Assembly: GCF_918698005.1 (NCBI RefSeq)
Contig: NZ_CAKKLJ010000003.1
Location: 62,001 to 126,000, forward strand
DNA length: 64,000 nt
Source: Microbacterium sp. Bi121
Lineage (GTDB): Bacteria > Actinomycetota > Actinomycetes > Actinomycetales > Microbacteriaceae
Reading direction: 5' to 3'
A program made the translations under genes and the position numbers. Shown one piece after another: positions 51,077 through 59,357 of this stretch; position 1 is the first letter of the stretch, and the number at the start of each line of letters is the position of its first letter. The notes below the pieces were generated by a model. That model was not told the DNA's origin. It did not search any database and saw nothing but the letters and a program-made list of their open reading frames with translations.

Positions 51077-51545
51077 GAAGGGCTTCGTGGCGTCGAAGAA
51101 GCTCGGCGAGGACCTTCAGGCGGTACTCGTCGACCTGCTCGAGTTGTCGATGCAGGGCAAGCAGGCGCACTGGAACGTCGTGGGGCGCAACTTCCGCGAC
51201 ACGCACCGGCAGCTCGACGAGATCATCGAGGCGGCGCGCGAATTCAGCGACACGGTCGCCGAGCGGATGCGCGCGTTGCACCACGTCCCGGACGGACGCA
51301 GCGACACCGTGGCATCCACCACGACACTGCCCGAGTATCCGCAGGGAGAAATCGACACGACGGAGACCGTGGATCTGATCACGGTGCGGCTCGAGGCGAC
51401 CGTCGGCACCATGCGCGGCGTGCACGATGCCGTCGACGAGGAAGATCCCACCAGCGCCGACATCCTGCACGCGATCATCGAGAAGCTCGAGCAGTTCGCG
51501 TGGATGGTCAGTGCCGAGAACCGGAAGCCCGCCGCTCGCGGCTGA
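51003..51545 (+). CDS. dps: Dps-family DNA-protection ferritin
   Basis: A 180-residue Dps: KQAHWNVVGRNFRDTHRQLDEIIEAAREFSD contains the inter-subunit ferroxidase residues H56, H68, D72 and E76. The N-terminal extension rich in Lys/Arg/Thr (MATTKNTRTARGG...) could bind DNA. AGGAGG is 6 nt before the ATG. It stores iron and protects DNA against peroxide. It starts inside the end of the TspO-like frame. Confidence 0.95.
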   Translation: MATTKNTRTARGGTGEKSTRRQNAEKGFVASKKLGEDLQAVLVDLLELSMQGKQAHWNVVGRNFRDTHRQLDEIIEAAREFSDTVAERMRALHHVPDGRSDTVASTTTLPEYPQGEIDTTETVDLITVRLEATVGTMRGVHDAVDEEDPTSADILHAIIEKLEQFAWMVSAENRKPAARG

Positions 51546-51548
51546 GCC

Positions 51549-52352
51549 ATGACCCTCACCGAACGCGGGGGTCTCGCGATCGTCACGGGCGCGGACTCGG
51601 GCATCGGCCGAGCCGCGGCCGTGGCGCTCGCCGCCGACGGCTTCGATGTCGGCATCACATGGCGCACGGATGAGGCAGGAGCAGAGGCGACCGCCTCAGA
51701 GGTGCGCGAGCACGGGGTGCGCGCGCTGATCGCCCCGCTCGATGTCGCGGACATCCCGGCATGCGGAGACGTCATCGACCGTCTCACCGAAGAACTCGGC
51801 GGACTCGACGTCTTCGTGCACAACGCCGGCACCGGCCTGAAGACGCCCTTCCTCGACGTGGGTCTCGACGAGTGGAAGCACGTGCTCGATGTGGACCTGA
51901 CCGGTGCGTTCGTCTGCATTCAGCGTGCCGCGCGTCAGATGGTGCGCGCGGGGCGCGGCGGGCGGATCATCGCCGTGACCAGTGTGCACGCGCATCAGCC
52001 GATGGTCGGATCGAGCGCGTACGACGCGGCGAAGCACGGTCTGAGCGGTCTGATGAAGAACATCGCTCTCGAACTCGGCGGAAGCGGGATCTCGGCGGTG
52101 AGCGTTGCGCCGGGCGAGATCGCGACGCCGATGACCGGGCAGACCGATCAGGATCCGCACGGCACTCACCGTGCCGGCATCCCGATGGGGCGTCCGGGAG
52201 ACGCTCGCGAGGTCGCAGCACTGATCGCGTTCCTCGCCTCCCCGAGAGCGGCGTACATCTCCGGAACCTCGATCGCAATCGACGGCGGGATGCTCCAGAT
52301 GGGACCGCAGGCCGGTGCCCACCTCATGAGCGACGAGTGGCGCTCCGTCTGA
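51549..52352 (+). CDS. Short-chain dehydrogenase/reductase
   Basis: A 267-residue classical SDR: TGADSGIGR (14-22), NAG (92-94), catalytic S145, Y158 and K162 (YDAAK), and C-terminal IDGGM. It resembles glucose/ribitol-type dehydrogenases, though the substrate is unclear. It begins 3 nt after the dps stop and has no Shine-Dalgarno, so its translation is probably coupled to dps. Confidence 0.93.
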   Translation: MTLTERGGLAIVTGADSGIGRAAAVALAADGFDVGITWRTDEAGAEATASEVREHGVRALIAPLDVADIPACGDVIDRLTEELGGLDVFVHNAGTGLKTPFLDVGLDEWKHVLDVDLTGAFVCIQRAARQMVRAGRGGRIIAVTSVHAHQPMVGSSAYDAAKHGLSGLMKNIALELGGSGISAVSVAPGEIATPMTGQTDQDPHGTHRAGIPMGRPGDAREVAALIAFLASPRAAYISGTSIAIDGGMLQMGPQAGAHLMSDEWRSV

Positions 52353-52412
52353 GGCGGGCCAGCTGGCGCGGTCTATCCCACCGTCGACAGGACCCCGCCG
52401 GATAGCTGAACC

Positions 52413-53606
52413 TCAATCGAGCGGCCAGCCCGTGTAGGCCTCGGCGAGGTAGGTGCGGCCCGCCTCGGAGTCGGTGACCGACCGCAGCTCGCCGAGCTGG
52501 CGCCGGCGGTCGAACTCGTTGTGCTCTGGGAGCAGGTGCAGCATGCTCGTCATCCACCACGAGAAGTGTTGCGCCTTCCAGATGCGCTTCAGCGCCTGTT
52601 CGGCGTAGGAGTCGATCAGGCGCTCGTCGCGCTCGTCGAACAGTGCGCCGAGTGCGCGGGCGAGCAGCACGACATCGGCCACCGCGAGGTTCATGCCCTT
52701 CGCGCCGGTGGGCGGAACGGTGTGCGCGGCGTCGCCGACGAGCGCAGCACGGCCGTGGCGCAGCTCGCTCGCGACGAAGCTGCGGAACCTCAGCACGTCG
52801 CGCTGGAAGATCTGGCCCTCCTTCAACGTCGTGCCGGGCACGCGGGACTGCAGCGTCTCCCAGATCTCCGCCTCGCTCATCGCATTCGGATCGGCATCCG
52901 GGTCGCATTGGAAGTACATCCGCTGCACCTCGGGGCTGCGCTGGCTGATCAGCGCGAAGCCGTTCTCGGAGTTGCTGTAGATGAGCTCTTCCGCGCTCGC
53001 CGGGGCCTCGCAGAGGATGCCGAACCAGGCGAACGGATACTCGCGGAAGTAGCCGCTGCGCGAGTCGCCGGTGATCGCCGGGCGCACGACGGAGCGCGAC
53101 CCGTCGGCGCCGACCACGAAGTCGGCGTCGATGATGAGCTCTTCACCGTCGGCAGTCGTGGCGACCACGCGCGGGAGCTGGCTGTCCACGCCCTCGACGC
53201 GGGATGCCGTGACGCCGAAGCGCAGGTCCTGCCCCGCACCCAGACGCAGGGCGAGCATGTCCTTCAGGACCTCGTGCTGCGGGTAGAGCCACACGCTGCG
53301 GCCGACGAGCTCGCGGAAGTCGATGCGGTGCCCCGCGCCCTGGAAGCGCAGCTCGATGCCGTCGTGCCGGTCGCCGACCGTGTGCACGCGGGTGTTCGGG
53401 TCGATCGCCGTCAGCAGGTCGACCGTGCCCTGCTCGAGGATGCCGGCGCGGATCGTCGACTCGATCTCCTCGCGCGAGCGCTGGTCGATGACGACCGACT
53501 CGATGCCGGCCTCGGCGAGCAGATGGGACAGGATCAGGCCGGCCGGGCCGGCCCCGACGATCGCGACCTGGGTTCTGACAGGCTCGGTGCGGATGCTGGT
53601 GCTCAC
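52413..53606 (-). CDS. pobA: 4-hydroxybenzoate 3-monooxygenase
   Basis: A 397-residue flavin monooxygenase: VAIVGAGPAGLILSHLLA near the start, DFVVGADGSRSVVR mid-way, and RAALVGDAAHTVPPTGAKGMNLAVAD, the FAD/NADPH GD block. Substrate-pocket segments such as YSNSENGFAL and RIDFRELVGRSVWLYPQHEV match PobA. It hydroxylates 4-hydroxybenzoate to protocatechuate. GAAGGAG precedes GTG 53606. It lies downstream of an IclR-type gene on the same strand, whose relatives (PobR/PcaR types) control these genes. Confidence 0.93.
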   Translation of the reverse strand: MSTSIRTEPVRTQVAIVGAGPAGLILSHLLAEAGIESVVIDQRSREEIESTIRAGILEQGTVDLLTAIDPNTRVHTVGDRHDGIELRFQGAGHRIDFRELVGRSVWLYPQHEVLKDMLALRLGAGQDLRFGVTASRVEGVDSQLPRVVATTADGEELIIDADFVVGADGSRSVVRPAITGDSRSGYFREYPFAWFGILCEAPASAEELIYSNSENGFALISQRSPEVQRMYFQCDPDADPNAMSEAEIWETLQSRVPGTTLKEGQIFQRDVLRFRSFVASELRHGRAALVGDAAHTVPPTGAKGMNLAVADVVLLARALGALFDERDERLIDSYAEQALKRIWKAQHFSWWMTSMLHLLPEHNEFDRRRQLGELRSVTDSEAGRTYLAEAYTGWPLD

Positions 53607-53700
53607 GGTGTCTCCTTCGACGGGGATGCTGCGCACAAGTCTGCAACGACGGACTCGGGGACTCGGCATCCTTCTCATTGAATGGGAGCGGGCCCCGGGT

Positions 53701-54450
53701 TCAACGCATCGCGCGCAGGGCGCCTTCGATACCCCTTGCCGCATCCAGGAGTGCAGCGACAGCCGGTTCGGTCGCGGCATCCCGCGGCAGGATGACCGAA
53801 AGTGCGGCGATGACCTCACCGTGATCGCGCACTGGTAGGGCGATGCCGGTGGAGACGGCTTCGATCGATCCGGGAGCGATGACGAAGCCCCGCCGCCTGA
53901 TCGACGCGAGGAGCGACCGGAGCGCCGAGGCATCCGTCACTGTGTCTCGCGAGACGGCTCGCAGGGGAGCGGCGAGCACGCGCTCGCGCACGGCGGGATC
54001 GGCGAACGCCAGCAGAACCAAGCCGGACGAGGACGCGTGCAGCGGCAGGCGTCCCGCGATCCGGGTGATGTTGGCCCCGGCATCCGGGTGCGAGAGGCGT
54101 TCGAGGAACAGGGCCTCCTCATGTTCGAGGACGGCGAGCTGCGTGTGTTCGCGGATGATCGCCTGCACGCCCTCCATGTGCGGCAGCGCCGCCTGCCGCA
54201 GTCGCAGTGCGCTCGATCCACGCAGCGCGAGCTCCCACAGGCGCATGCCGAGCCGTACGCGATTCTCCTCGTCGCGCTCCAGCAGGCCGGCCCTGATGAG
54301 GTCCCCGACGATGCGGTGCGCGCTGGACGGCGGCAGCCCGGTGCGACCCGCGATCTCGGAGGCGGTCTGCATGGTCCGGTCGTTCGTGAACGTGTCGAGC
54401 ACGCGCACGATCCGATCGGTCATCGAGTCGCCGGACGAGGAGTTCGCCAT
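53701..54450 (-). CDS. IclR-family transcriptional regulator
   Basis: A 249-residue IclR protein: winged helix with GLPPSSAHRIVGDLIRAGLLERDEENRVRLGMRLWELALR, then the effector domain (HTQLAVLEHEEALFLERL, HASSSGLVLLAFAD, GIALPVRDHGEVIAALSV). It lies between pobA (same strand, 94 bp away) and the divergent monooxygenase gene, so it probably senses an aromatic acid and controls both. The Shine-Dalgarno before ATG 54450 is poor; an ATG nine codons later is an alternative. Confidence 0.9.
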   Translation of the reverse strand: MANSSSGDSMTDRIVRVLDTFTNDRTMQTASEIAGRTGLPPSSAHRIVGDLIRAGLLERDEENRVRLGMRLWELALRGSSALRLRQAALPHMEGVQAIIREHTQLAVLEHEEALFLERLSHPDAGANITRIAGRLPLHASSSGLVLLAFADPAVRERVLAAPLRAVSRDTVTDASALRSLLASIRRRGFVIAPGSIEAVSTGIALPVRDHGEVIAALSVILPRDAATEPAVAALLDAARGIEGALRAMR

Positions 54451-54515
54451 GGGGACCAGCTTGGCACGCGGCATCCGTCCGGCGTCTCGGTGTACTCGGA
54501 TCGGAAGAAGGTGTG

Positions 54516-54536
54516 TACAATCGTTGGCACCCCAAC
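54516..54536 (+). promoter_or_regulatory. Promoter of the monooxygenase gene with small dyad
   Basis: TACAAT (54516-54521) is a good -10 with GTGTAC direct repeats around it. GTTGG-cacc-CCAAC (54523-54536), just downstream, could be an IclR-type site at the transcript start. Confidence 0.45.
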
Positions 54537-54562
54537 TATCCCGGGCGATCGAAGGAGATCCC

Positions 54563-56446
54563 ATGCAGTTCTACCGAGACGGCTACCGCCCCGGCGATCC
54601 CGACATCAAGATCGCGGCCCCCCAGGTCGCCGATCGCTCAGCGGATCTTCCGGACGCCCTCGACGTGCTCATCGTCGGCACCGGCCCCGCTGGCACGGTG
54701 CTCGCCGCCCAGCTCGCAGCCTTCCCCGACATCACCACCCGCATCATCGAGCGCCGCGAAGGTCCGCTTGAAGTCGGCCAGGCCGACGGCGTCGCGTGCC
54801 GCACGGTGGAGATGTTCCAGGCGTTCGGCCTCGCCGATGCGCTGGTCCGTGAGGCGTACTGGGTCAACGAGGTGCGGTTCTGGGGGCCATCCGACCACGA
54901 TCGCTCGAGGATCGCCCGCACGGGCTGGGTGGAGGACACTCCTGCCGGACTCAGTGAATTCCCGCACGTGATCGTGAACCAGGCGCGCATGCAGCAGTTC
55001 CTGCTCGAGCACGCCGCGAAGTCCGCCAGCAAGCTCGACGCCGACTACGGCATCGAGTTCGTCGGCTATGAGATGGATGCCGACTCCGAGCATCCCGTCA
55101 TCGCCACCCTGCGGCGCACGGACGGCTCCGAGTTCACCGTCCGCGCGAAGTACGTCATCGGCTGCGACGGCGCTCGGAGCAACGTGCGCCGTGCTCTCGG
55201 CATCCGTCTCGAAGGCGACGCCGCCAACCACGCGTGGGGCGTCATCGACGTGCTCGCGACCACCGACTTCCCGGATTGGCGCACCAAGAACGTCATCCAG
55301 TCCGACGGCAAGGGGAGCCTGCTGATGATCCCGCGCGAGGGCGGGAACATGGTGCGCGTCTATGTCGACCTCGGCGCCGTGTCAGCCGGCGACAGCACCA
55401 TCCGCAGCACCACGGCTGAGCAGCTCACCGACGTCGCGAACGCCATCCTGCATCCGTATTCGATCGACGTGCAGCAGGTCGCCTGGTCGAGCGTCTACGA
55501 GGTCGGCCAGCGCGTGGCCGGCCGCTTCGACGACCTGACGGCGGAGTCACCGGCGGATGCCGTCCCGCATCTCTTCCTCACCGGAGACGCGTGCCACACC
55601 CACAGCGCCAAGGCCGGTCAGGGCATGAACGTCTCGATGCAGGATGCGTTCAACCTCGGCTGGAAGCTCGCCGCGGTGCTGCAGGGACGCTCGGATGCCG
55701 CGCTTCTGCGCACGTACTCCGAGGAGCGCCAGGCGATCGCCGCCGACCTCATCGCATTCGACAAGCACTGGTCGGCATTCATCGCGCAGCCGGCGCTCGA
55801 CCCCGAGCATCCAGAGCGCGGCGGCGTCTCGCCGGCCGACATGCAGGCGGAGTTCGCCCGCCAGGGCCGTTACACCGCCGGGATCGCGACCACCTACACG
55901 CCATCGACGTTGACCGGGACCGCCGAGCACCAGCAGCTCGCGAGCGGATTCGAGATCGGGACGCGGTTCCACTCGGCGCCGGTGTGGCGAGTGGCGGACG
56001 CCCGCCGGATGGAGCTTGGTCACTCGCACCGCGCCGACGGACGCTGGCGCATCTACGCGTTCGGAGACGCGTCGGGCGCTGGGCTGCGGGAGTTCGCAAC
56101 ATGGCTCGCCGACAGCTCGGACTCTCCGGTTCGCGCGTTCACCGCACCGGATGCCGACATCGACAGTGTGATCGAGGCGCACGCGGTGTTCCGCGGGTCG
56201 CGGCACGACGTCGACGTGACCTCGCTGCCGGAGATCCTGTTGCCGAAGTCCGGTCCGCTCGGGTTGCAGGACTGGGAGAAGGTGTGGGCGGCGGATGCCG
56301 ATGACATCTTCCACGCGCGGGGCGTCGCACCGGAGGGCGCCGTCGTCGTCGTGCGCCCTGATCAGTACGTCGCTCAGGTGCTGCCGCTGTCAGCACGCGA
56401 GGAGCTGCGCGACTTCTTCGCCGGCTTCCTTCTGCCGGTCACCTGA
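54563..56446 (+). CDS. FAD-dependent aromatic monooxygenase (3-hydroxybenzoate 4-monooxygenase type)
   Basis: A 627-residue single-component flavin hydroxylase, the size of 3-hydroxybenzoate 4-monooxygenase (MobA) and phenol hydroxylase, with the C-terminal thioredoxin-like domain. Blocks: DVLIVGTGPAGTVLAAQLA, CDGARSNVRRALGI, and HLFLTGDACHTHSAKAGQGMNVSMQDAFNLGWKLA. It probably hydroxylates a hydroxybenzoate to protocatechuate, the same product as PobA. AAGGAG precedes the ATG. It is divergent from the IclR-family gene. Confidence 0.88.
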   Translation: MQFYRDGYRPGDPDIKIAAPQVADRSADLPDALDVLIVGTGPAGTVLAAQLAAFPDITTRIIERREGPLEVGQADGVACRTVEMFQAFGLADALVREAYWVNEVRFWGPSDHDRSRIARTGWVEDTPAGLSEFPHVIVNQARMQQFLLEHAAKSASKLDADYGIEFVGYEMDADSEHPVIATLRRTDGSEFTVRAKYVIGCDGARSNVRRALGIRLEGDAANHAWGVIDVLATTDFPDWRTKNVIQSDGKGSLLMIPREGGNMVRVYVDLGAVSAGDSTIRSTTAEQLTDVANAILHPYSIDVQQVAWSSVYEVGQRVAGRFDDLTAESPADAVPHLFLTGDACHTHSAKAGQGMNVSMQDAFNLGWKLAAVLQGRSDAALLRTYSEERQAIAADLIAFDKHWSAFIAQPALDPEHPERGGVSPADMQAEFARQGRYTAGIATTYTPSTLTGTAEHQQLASGFEIGTRFHSAPVWRVADARRMELGHSHRADGRWRIYAFGDASGAGLREFATWLADSSDSPVRAFTAPDADIDSVIEAHAVFRGSRHDVDVTSLPEILLPKSGPLGLQDWEKVWAADADDIFHARGVAPEGAVVVVRPDQYVAQVLPLSAREELRDFFAGFLLPVT

Positions 56447-56469
56447 GGCGCGCACGGTGCGGACGCGCC

Positions 56470-56528
56470 ATGCTGTATCAGTTCGGTCGGTTTCACCGCA
56501 CTCAGAACCGACGAAACTGATACGGCAT
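56470..56528. promoter_or_regulatory. Long inverted repeat upstream of the marR-like gene
   Basis: Two 23-nt arms (56470-56492 and 56506-56528) match at 20 of 23 positions with a 13-nt spacer. The cores are GTATCAGTT/AACTGATAC and GTCGGTT/AACCGAC. AT-rich relative to the surroundings and 30 bp before a MarR-family gene, it fits a double MarR operator; a terminator role for the monooxygenase gene is also possible. Confidence 0.6.
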
Positions 56529-56557
56529 CGCCGGTTCGACGCTGTCGACTTGAGAGG

Positions 56558-57025
56558 ATGGATGCCGTGATGACCATGGCAGATCTCCCGGAGCCGCAAC
56601 GCCACGTCGGCAACCTCATCCGCCGCGCGCAGCAACTGCACCTGGCGACCTGGGCCCGGGTGGCCGATCCCGACATCACGAGCACGCAGTACAGCATCCT
56701 CGCCGTGCTCGAGCGCCTCGGCGAGGCCAGCCAGCGCGAGCTCGGCGACGAGGTCGACCTCGACCGGTCCACGATCGCCGATCTCGTGCGTCGCATGGAG
56801 AAGTCCGGTCTCATCGCGCGACAGCGCGCGGCATCCGATGCGCGACGGAACGTCGTGACGCTCACCGCGCACGGCGCGGCGGAGCACGCGCGACTGGCCC
56901 CGCGGGTCGTCGAAGTGCAGCGAGAGCTCACCGGTCATCTGGGGTCTGCCGAGTCGGCGGCGCTGTTCCGGGGGCTGTGGGCGATGCTCGAGCGGCCGGG
57001 CAGCTCGGATCCGCGCGCGCGGTAG
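56558..57025 (+). CDS. MarR-family transcriptional regulator
   Basis: A 155-residue MarR protein: helices around STQYSILAVLERLGEASQRELGDEVDLDRSTIADLVRRMEKSGLIARQRAASDARRNVVTLT form the winged helix. It probably senses a phenolic acid and controls the neighbouring catabolic genes. The ATG at 56558 is taken; GTG 56567 or ATG 56570 fit a GAGAGGA ribosome-binding site better. The stop codon is also the first part of the next -10 box. Confidence 0.88.
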   Translation: MDAVMTMADLPEPQRHVGNLIRRAQQLHLATWARVADPDITSTQYSILAVLERLGEASQRELGDEVDLDRSTIADLVRRMEKSGLIARQRAASDARRNVVTLTAHGAAEHARLAPRVVEVQRELTGHLGSAESAALFRGLWAMLERPGSSDPRAR

Positions 57026-57028
57026 CCT
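57023..57028 (+). promoter_or_regulatory. -10 box for the nucleotidyltransferase gene (leaderless)
   Basis: TAGCCT shares its TAG with the marR-type stop; six bases, then ATG 57035. Confidence 0.45.
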
Positions 57029-57034
57029 CGTTCT

Positions 57035-57688
57035 ATGCCCGCTTCTGCCGCCGACACGCCATGGGAGCCACGTGACCCGCAGGCGGTGGCCGAGCTTCTG
57101 TCGACGGCATCCGTGCGCTGGTGGCTGTCGGGTGGCGCGGCGCTGGATCGCTGGCTCGGCCATCCGATCCGGGAGCGCGCGAACATCGACGTCAGTGTCG
57201 TCGCAAGCGACCTCGCGGCCCTCGTCGCAGGCCTGCCCACCGGGTACAGTGCCTGGGCGCCCTCGGGCGACGAGGACGAGTTCATCCCGTTCGCCGAGGC
57301 CCCGACGGATGCCGACCTCCAGCCCGTGCTCATCCGCGATGACGAGAAGAATGCATGGGTACTGCAGGTCAATGCCGAGGACGGTGCCCCGCGCGCGTGG
57401 GTGTACAAGCGCGACCCGCGGCTGACGCTGCCCTGGGATCGTGCGGTCATCGACCTCGACGGCATCCCGACCGGGGCCCCCGAGGTGCAGCTGGTCTGGA
57501 AGGCCCTGCGCCCGCGCGAGGAGGACACGGTCGACAAGGATGCCGTGCTGCCCGGGCTCTCACCCGAAGCGGTGCAGTTCTACGAGACGGCGCTGCTGCG
57601 CATCCACCCGCACTCGACGTGGTCGATCCACATCCGCAGCCCGTTCGCCCCGGGCAAGGCGAGCTGGAACCGCAAGAAGTCGTCCTGA
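57035..57688 (+). CDS. Nucleotidyltransferase-like protein (aminoglycoside adenylyltransferase-related)
   Basis: A 217-residue protein. VRWWLSGGAALDRWLGHPIRERANIDVSV resembles the nucleotidyltransferase core of the aminoglycoside 2''-adenylyltransferase-like family (G-G-x-A...R...D-x-D, here D-V-S). The second catalytic Asp is therefore not obvious. The middle (LTLPWDRAVIDLDGIPTGAPEVQLVWKAL) is conserved in such proteins. It may modify a small molecule; resistance to a drug should not be assumed. Confidence 0.65.
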   Translation: MPASAADTPWEPRDPQAVAELLSTASVRWWLSGGAALDRWLGHPIRERANIDVSVVASDLAALVAGLPTGYSAWAPSGDEDEFIPFAEAPTDADLQPVLIRDDEKNAWVLQVNAEDGAPRAWVYKRDPRLTLPWDRAVIDLDGIPTGAPEVQLVWKALRPREEDTVDKDAVLPGLSPEAVQFYETALLRIHPHSTWSIHIRSPFAPGKASWNRKKSS

Positions 57689-57703
57689 CGCCACCCCCTG
57701 ACA

Positions 57704-57770
57704 CGAGAAATCCCCTGCGCGGCGAGACGGCTGCTGCCAGCGCGATTCTCGACGTGCAGAGGAATTCTCG
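57704..57770. repeat. Inverted repeat with CGAGAA words between convergent genes
   Basis: CGAGAAATCCCCTGC (57704-57718) pairs with GCAGAGGAATTCTCG (57756-57770), 13 of 15 matching, and a further GATTCTCG lies inside. It occupies the whole 97-bp gap between two convergent stops. It may be a terminator or a small repeat element. Confidence 0.45.
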
Positions 57771-57785
57771 GGTGGGTGGGGAGCG

Positions 57786-59357
57786 CTACCGGATGACGCT
57801 GAGCTCCTCGACCGGCGTCTCGAGCACCGAGTCCTGCGGGCCGACCGCGACGAGATCCGCACGCGCTTCGGCCTGAGCCGCGTGGCGACCGGCGATGCGT
57901 CCCGAGACCATCGCCCAGCCGATGTGCAGACCGTGATTGAGCAGCTGCAGACCGCCCTGACCGGTGGACCCGGCCGCGTACAGGCCCGGGATCACGGATC
58001 CCTCGGGCGTCGTCACCCGCAACTCCGTGTCGACGGCGAGACCTCCGTCGGCGAGCGTGATGTACGACTGCATGGGTCCGAGCGCGTAGTACGGACCGTC
58101 GCCGATGCCCGCCCCGAAAGCGGTGCGGCCGAACTCGGGGTCCTCGCCCCTCGCCGCGTGCTCACGGAACGACTGCACTGTGCCCCGAAGCCCCGAAGCA
58201 TCGATCCCGGCCTTCTCGGCGAGCTCCTCGAGCGTGTCGGCCTTGTGGAACATGTCGGGCCGGTAGCGTGCGTAGTCGCCGACGTACGCGTACGCGACGC
58301 CGGGGAAGGTCGACACGGGATTCGGCCACGCCGAGAACCGCTTCGCCAGCGCCTCGTCGAAGACCATGTACCCCTTGTTGCTGTCCGCGGCGACGCCCCG
58401 GGCGAGCAGCTTGTCGGAGTCCTCGTTCGCGACACGGCGGCCCTGCTCATTGACGAGGATCGCCCCCGCGCCGTACATGGTGTTGTTCGGCCCGACCCAG
58501 CTCGTCAGCGCGCCGCGCAGCAGCACGGCCAGGAGCCGCGCAGGAAGCCGCTCGGCGACCAGACGCACCATGCGCGAGACGACGGGATGCGACGGCAGCA
58601 GCTTGATCGGATCGGGGAAGCGTCCAGGCGGGAACCGCAGCCCCTCGTACAGCCGGTCCATCTGCAGCATCACACCGCCGACGTCGCTGCCGAGTCGGAA
58701 CCCGTCACCGGTGTTCGTCTTGTTCACGGCGGGGACCCGAGCGGCATCCTCGCCGACGTATGCCGCCTTGAGGTCCGCGGCTGCGGAGTAGTCGCCCGTC
58801 GCGAGCACCACGGCTCGTCGGCCGAAGTACTCCTTGCCGTTCGCCCTCGCCCCGATCACCTCGCCCGCCGCGTTGCGCAGCAGACGGTCGACACGGGCAT
58901 CCGTGATGACCCGGACGCCGCGCTTGCGCGCCTCGCGCAGCAGTGCCGTCACGTACGCGCCGGAGTTCGGCAGCACGTTGTGCATGCGCGGCTTCTCGTA
59001 CGGCGGCTCAGGGGTGGGTCCGAGGAACTGCACGCCGATGCTCGACAGCCACTCCAGCGTCGATCCGGCGTTCTCGGCGAGAACCCGACGCAGCGCTGCG
59101 TTCTCGCGCGCCTCGTCGGCGCCGTTGGCGACCTTCATGTCCTCGATGAACAGCTCGATCGAGTCGTTGACACCGGCGCGGTACTGGTACGCGGTGTTCG
59201 CGGCGGTGAAGCTGCCCACCGACATGCCGGTGCTGCCGCCCGGGCGGGGGCACTTCTCCAGCACGATCGCCTTCGCGCCGCTCGTCGCGGCCGAGATCGA
59301 CGCGGCCAGGCCCGACCCGCCGCCGCCGATGACCAGAACATCCGTCGTGATGCTCAT
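57786..59357 (-). CDS. FAD-dependent oxidoreductase, fumarate-reductase/ketosteroid-dehydrogenase type (1)
   Basis: A 523-residue flavoprotein: VLVIGGGGSGLAASISAATSGA at the start and IPGLYAAGSTGQGGLQLLNHGLHIGWAMVSGRIAG near the end, the FAD_binding_2 pattern of soluble fumarate reductases, 3-ketosteroid dehydrogenases and related enzymes. RPGGSTGMSVGSFTAANTAYQ is the expected FAD-contacting loop. The start overlaps the previous gene (ATGA). The substrate is unknown. It is the last of three paralogous flavoproteins in one operon. Confidence 0.88.
   Translation of the reverse strand: MSITTDVLVIGGGGSGLAASISAATSGAKAIVLEKCPRPGGSTGMSVGSFTAANTAYQYRAGVNDSIELFIEDMKVANGADEARENAALRRVLAENAGSTLEWLSSIGVQFLGPTPEPPYEKPRMHNVLPNSGAYVTALLREARKRGVRVITDARVDRLLRNAAGEVIGARANGKEYFGRRAVVLATGDYSAAADLKAAYVGEDAARVPAVNKTNTGDGFRLGSDVGGVMLQMDRLYEGLRFPPGRFPDPIKLLPSHPVVSRMVRLVAERLPARLLAVLLRGALTSWVGPNNTMYGAGAILVNEQGRRVANEDSDKLLARGVAADSNKGYMVFDEALAKRFSAWPNPVSTFPGVAYAYVGDYARYRPDMFHKADTLEELAEKAGIDASGLRGTVQSFREHAARGEDPEFGRTAFGAGIGDGPYYALGPMQSYITLADGGLAVDTELRVTTPEGSVIPGLYAAGSTGQGGLQLLNHGLHIGWAMVSGRIAGRHAAQAEARADLVAVGPQDSVLETPVEELSVIR

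Noticed and set aside
52353..52412. Weak CTATCC/GGATAG stem between the convergent SDR and pobA genes
   Set aside because: Six-bp arms with a loop of more than 20 nt are not convincing as a terminator.
57035..57688. Antibiotic-resistance adenylyltransferase
   Set aside because: Only the nucleotidyltransferase-like core is visible and the second catalytic Asp is unclear; no resistance context exists.
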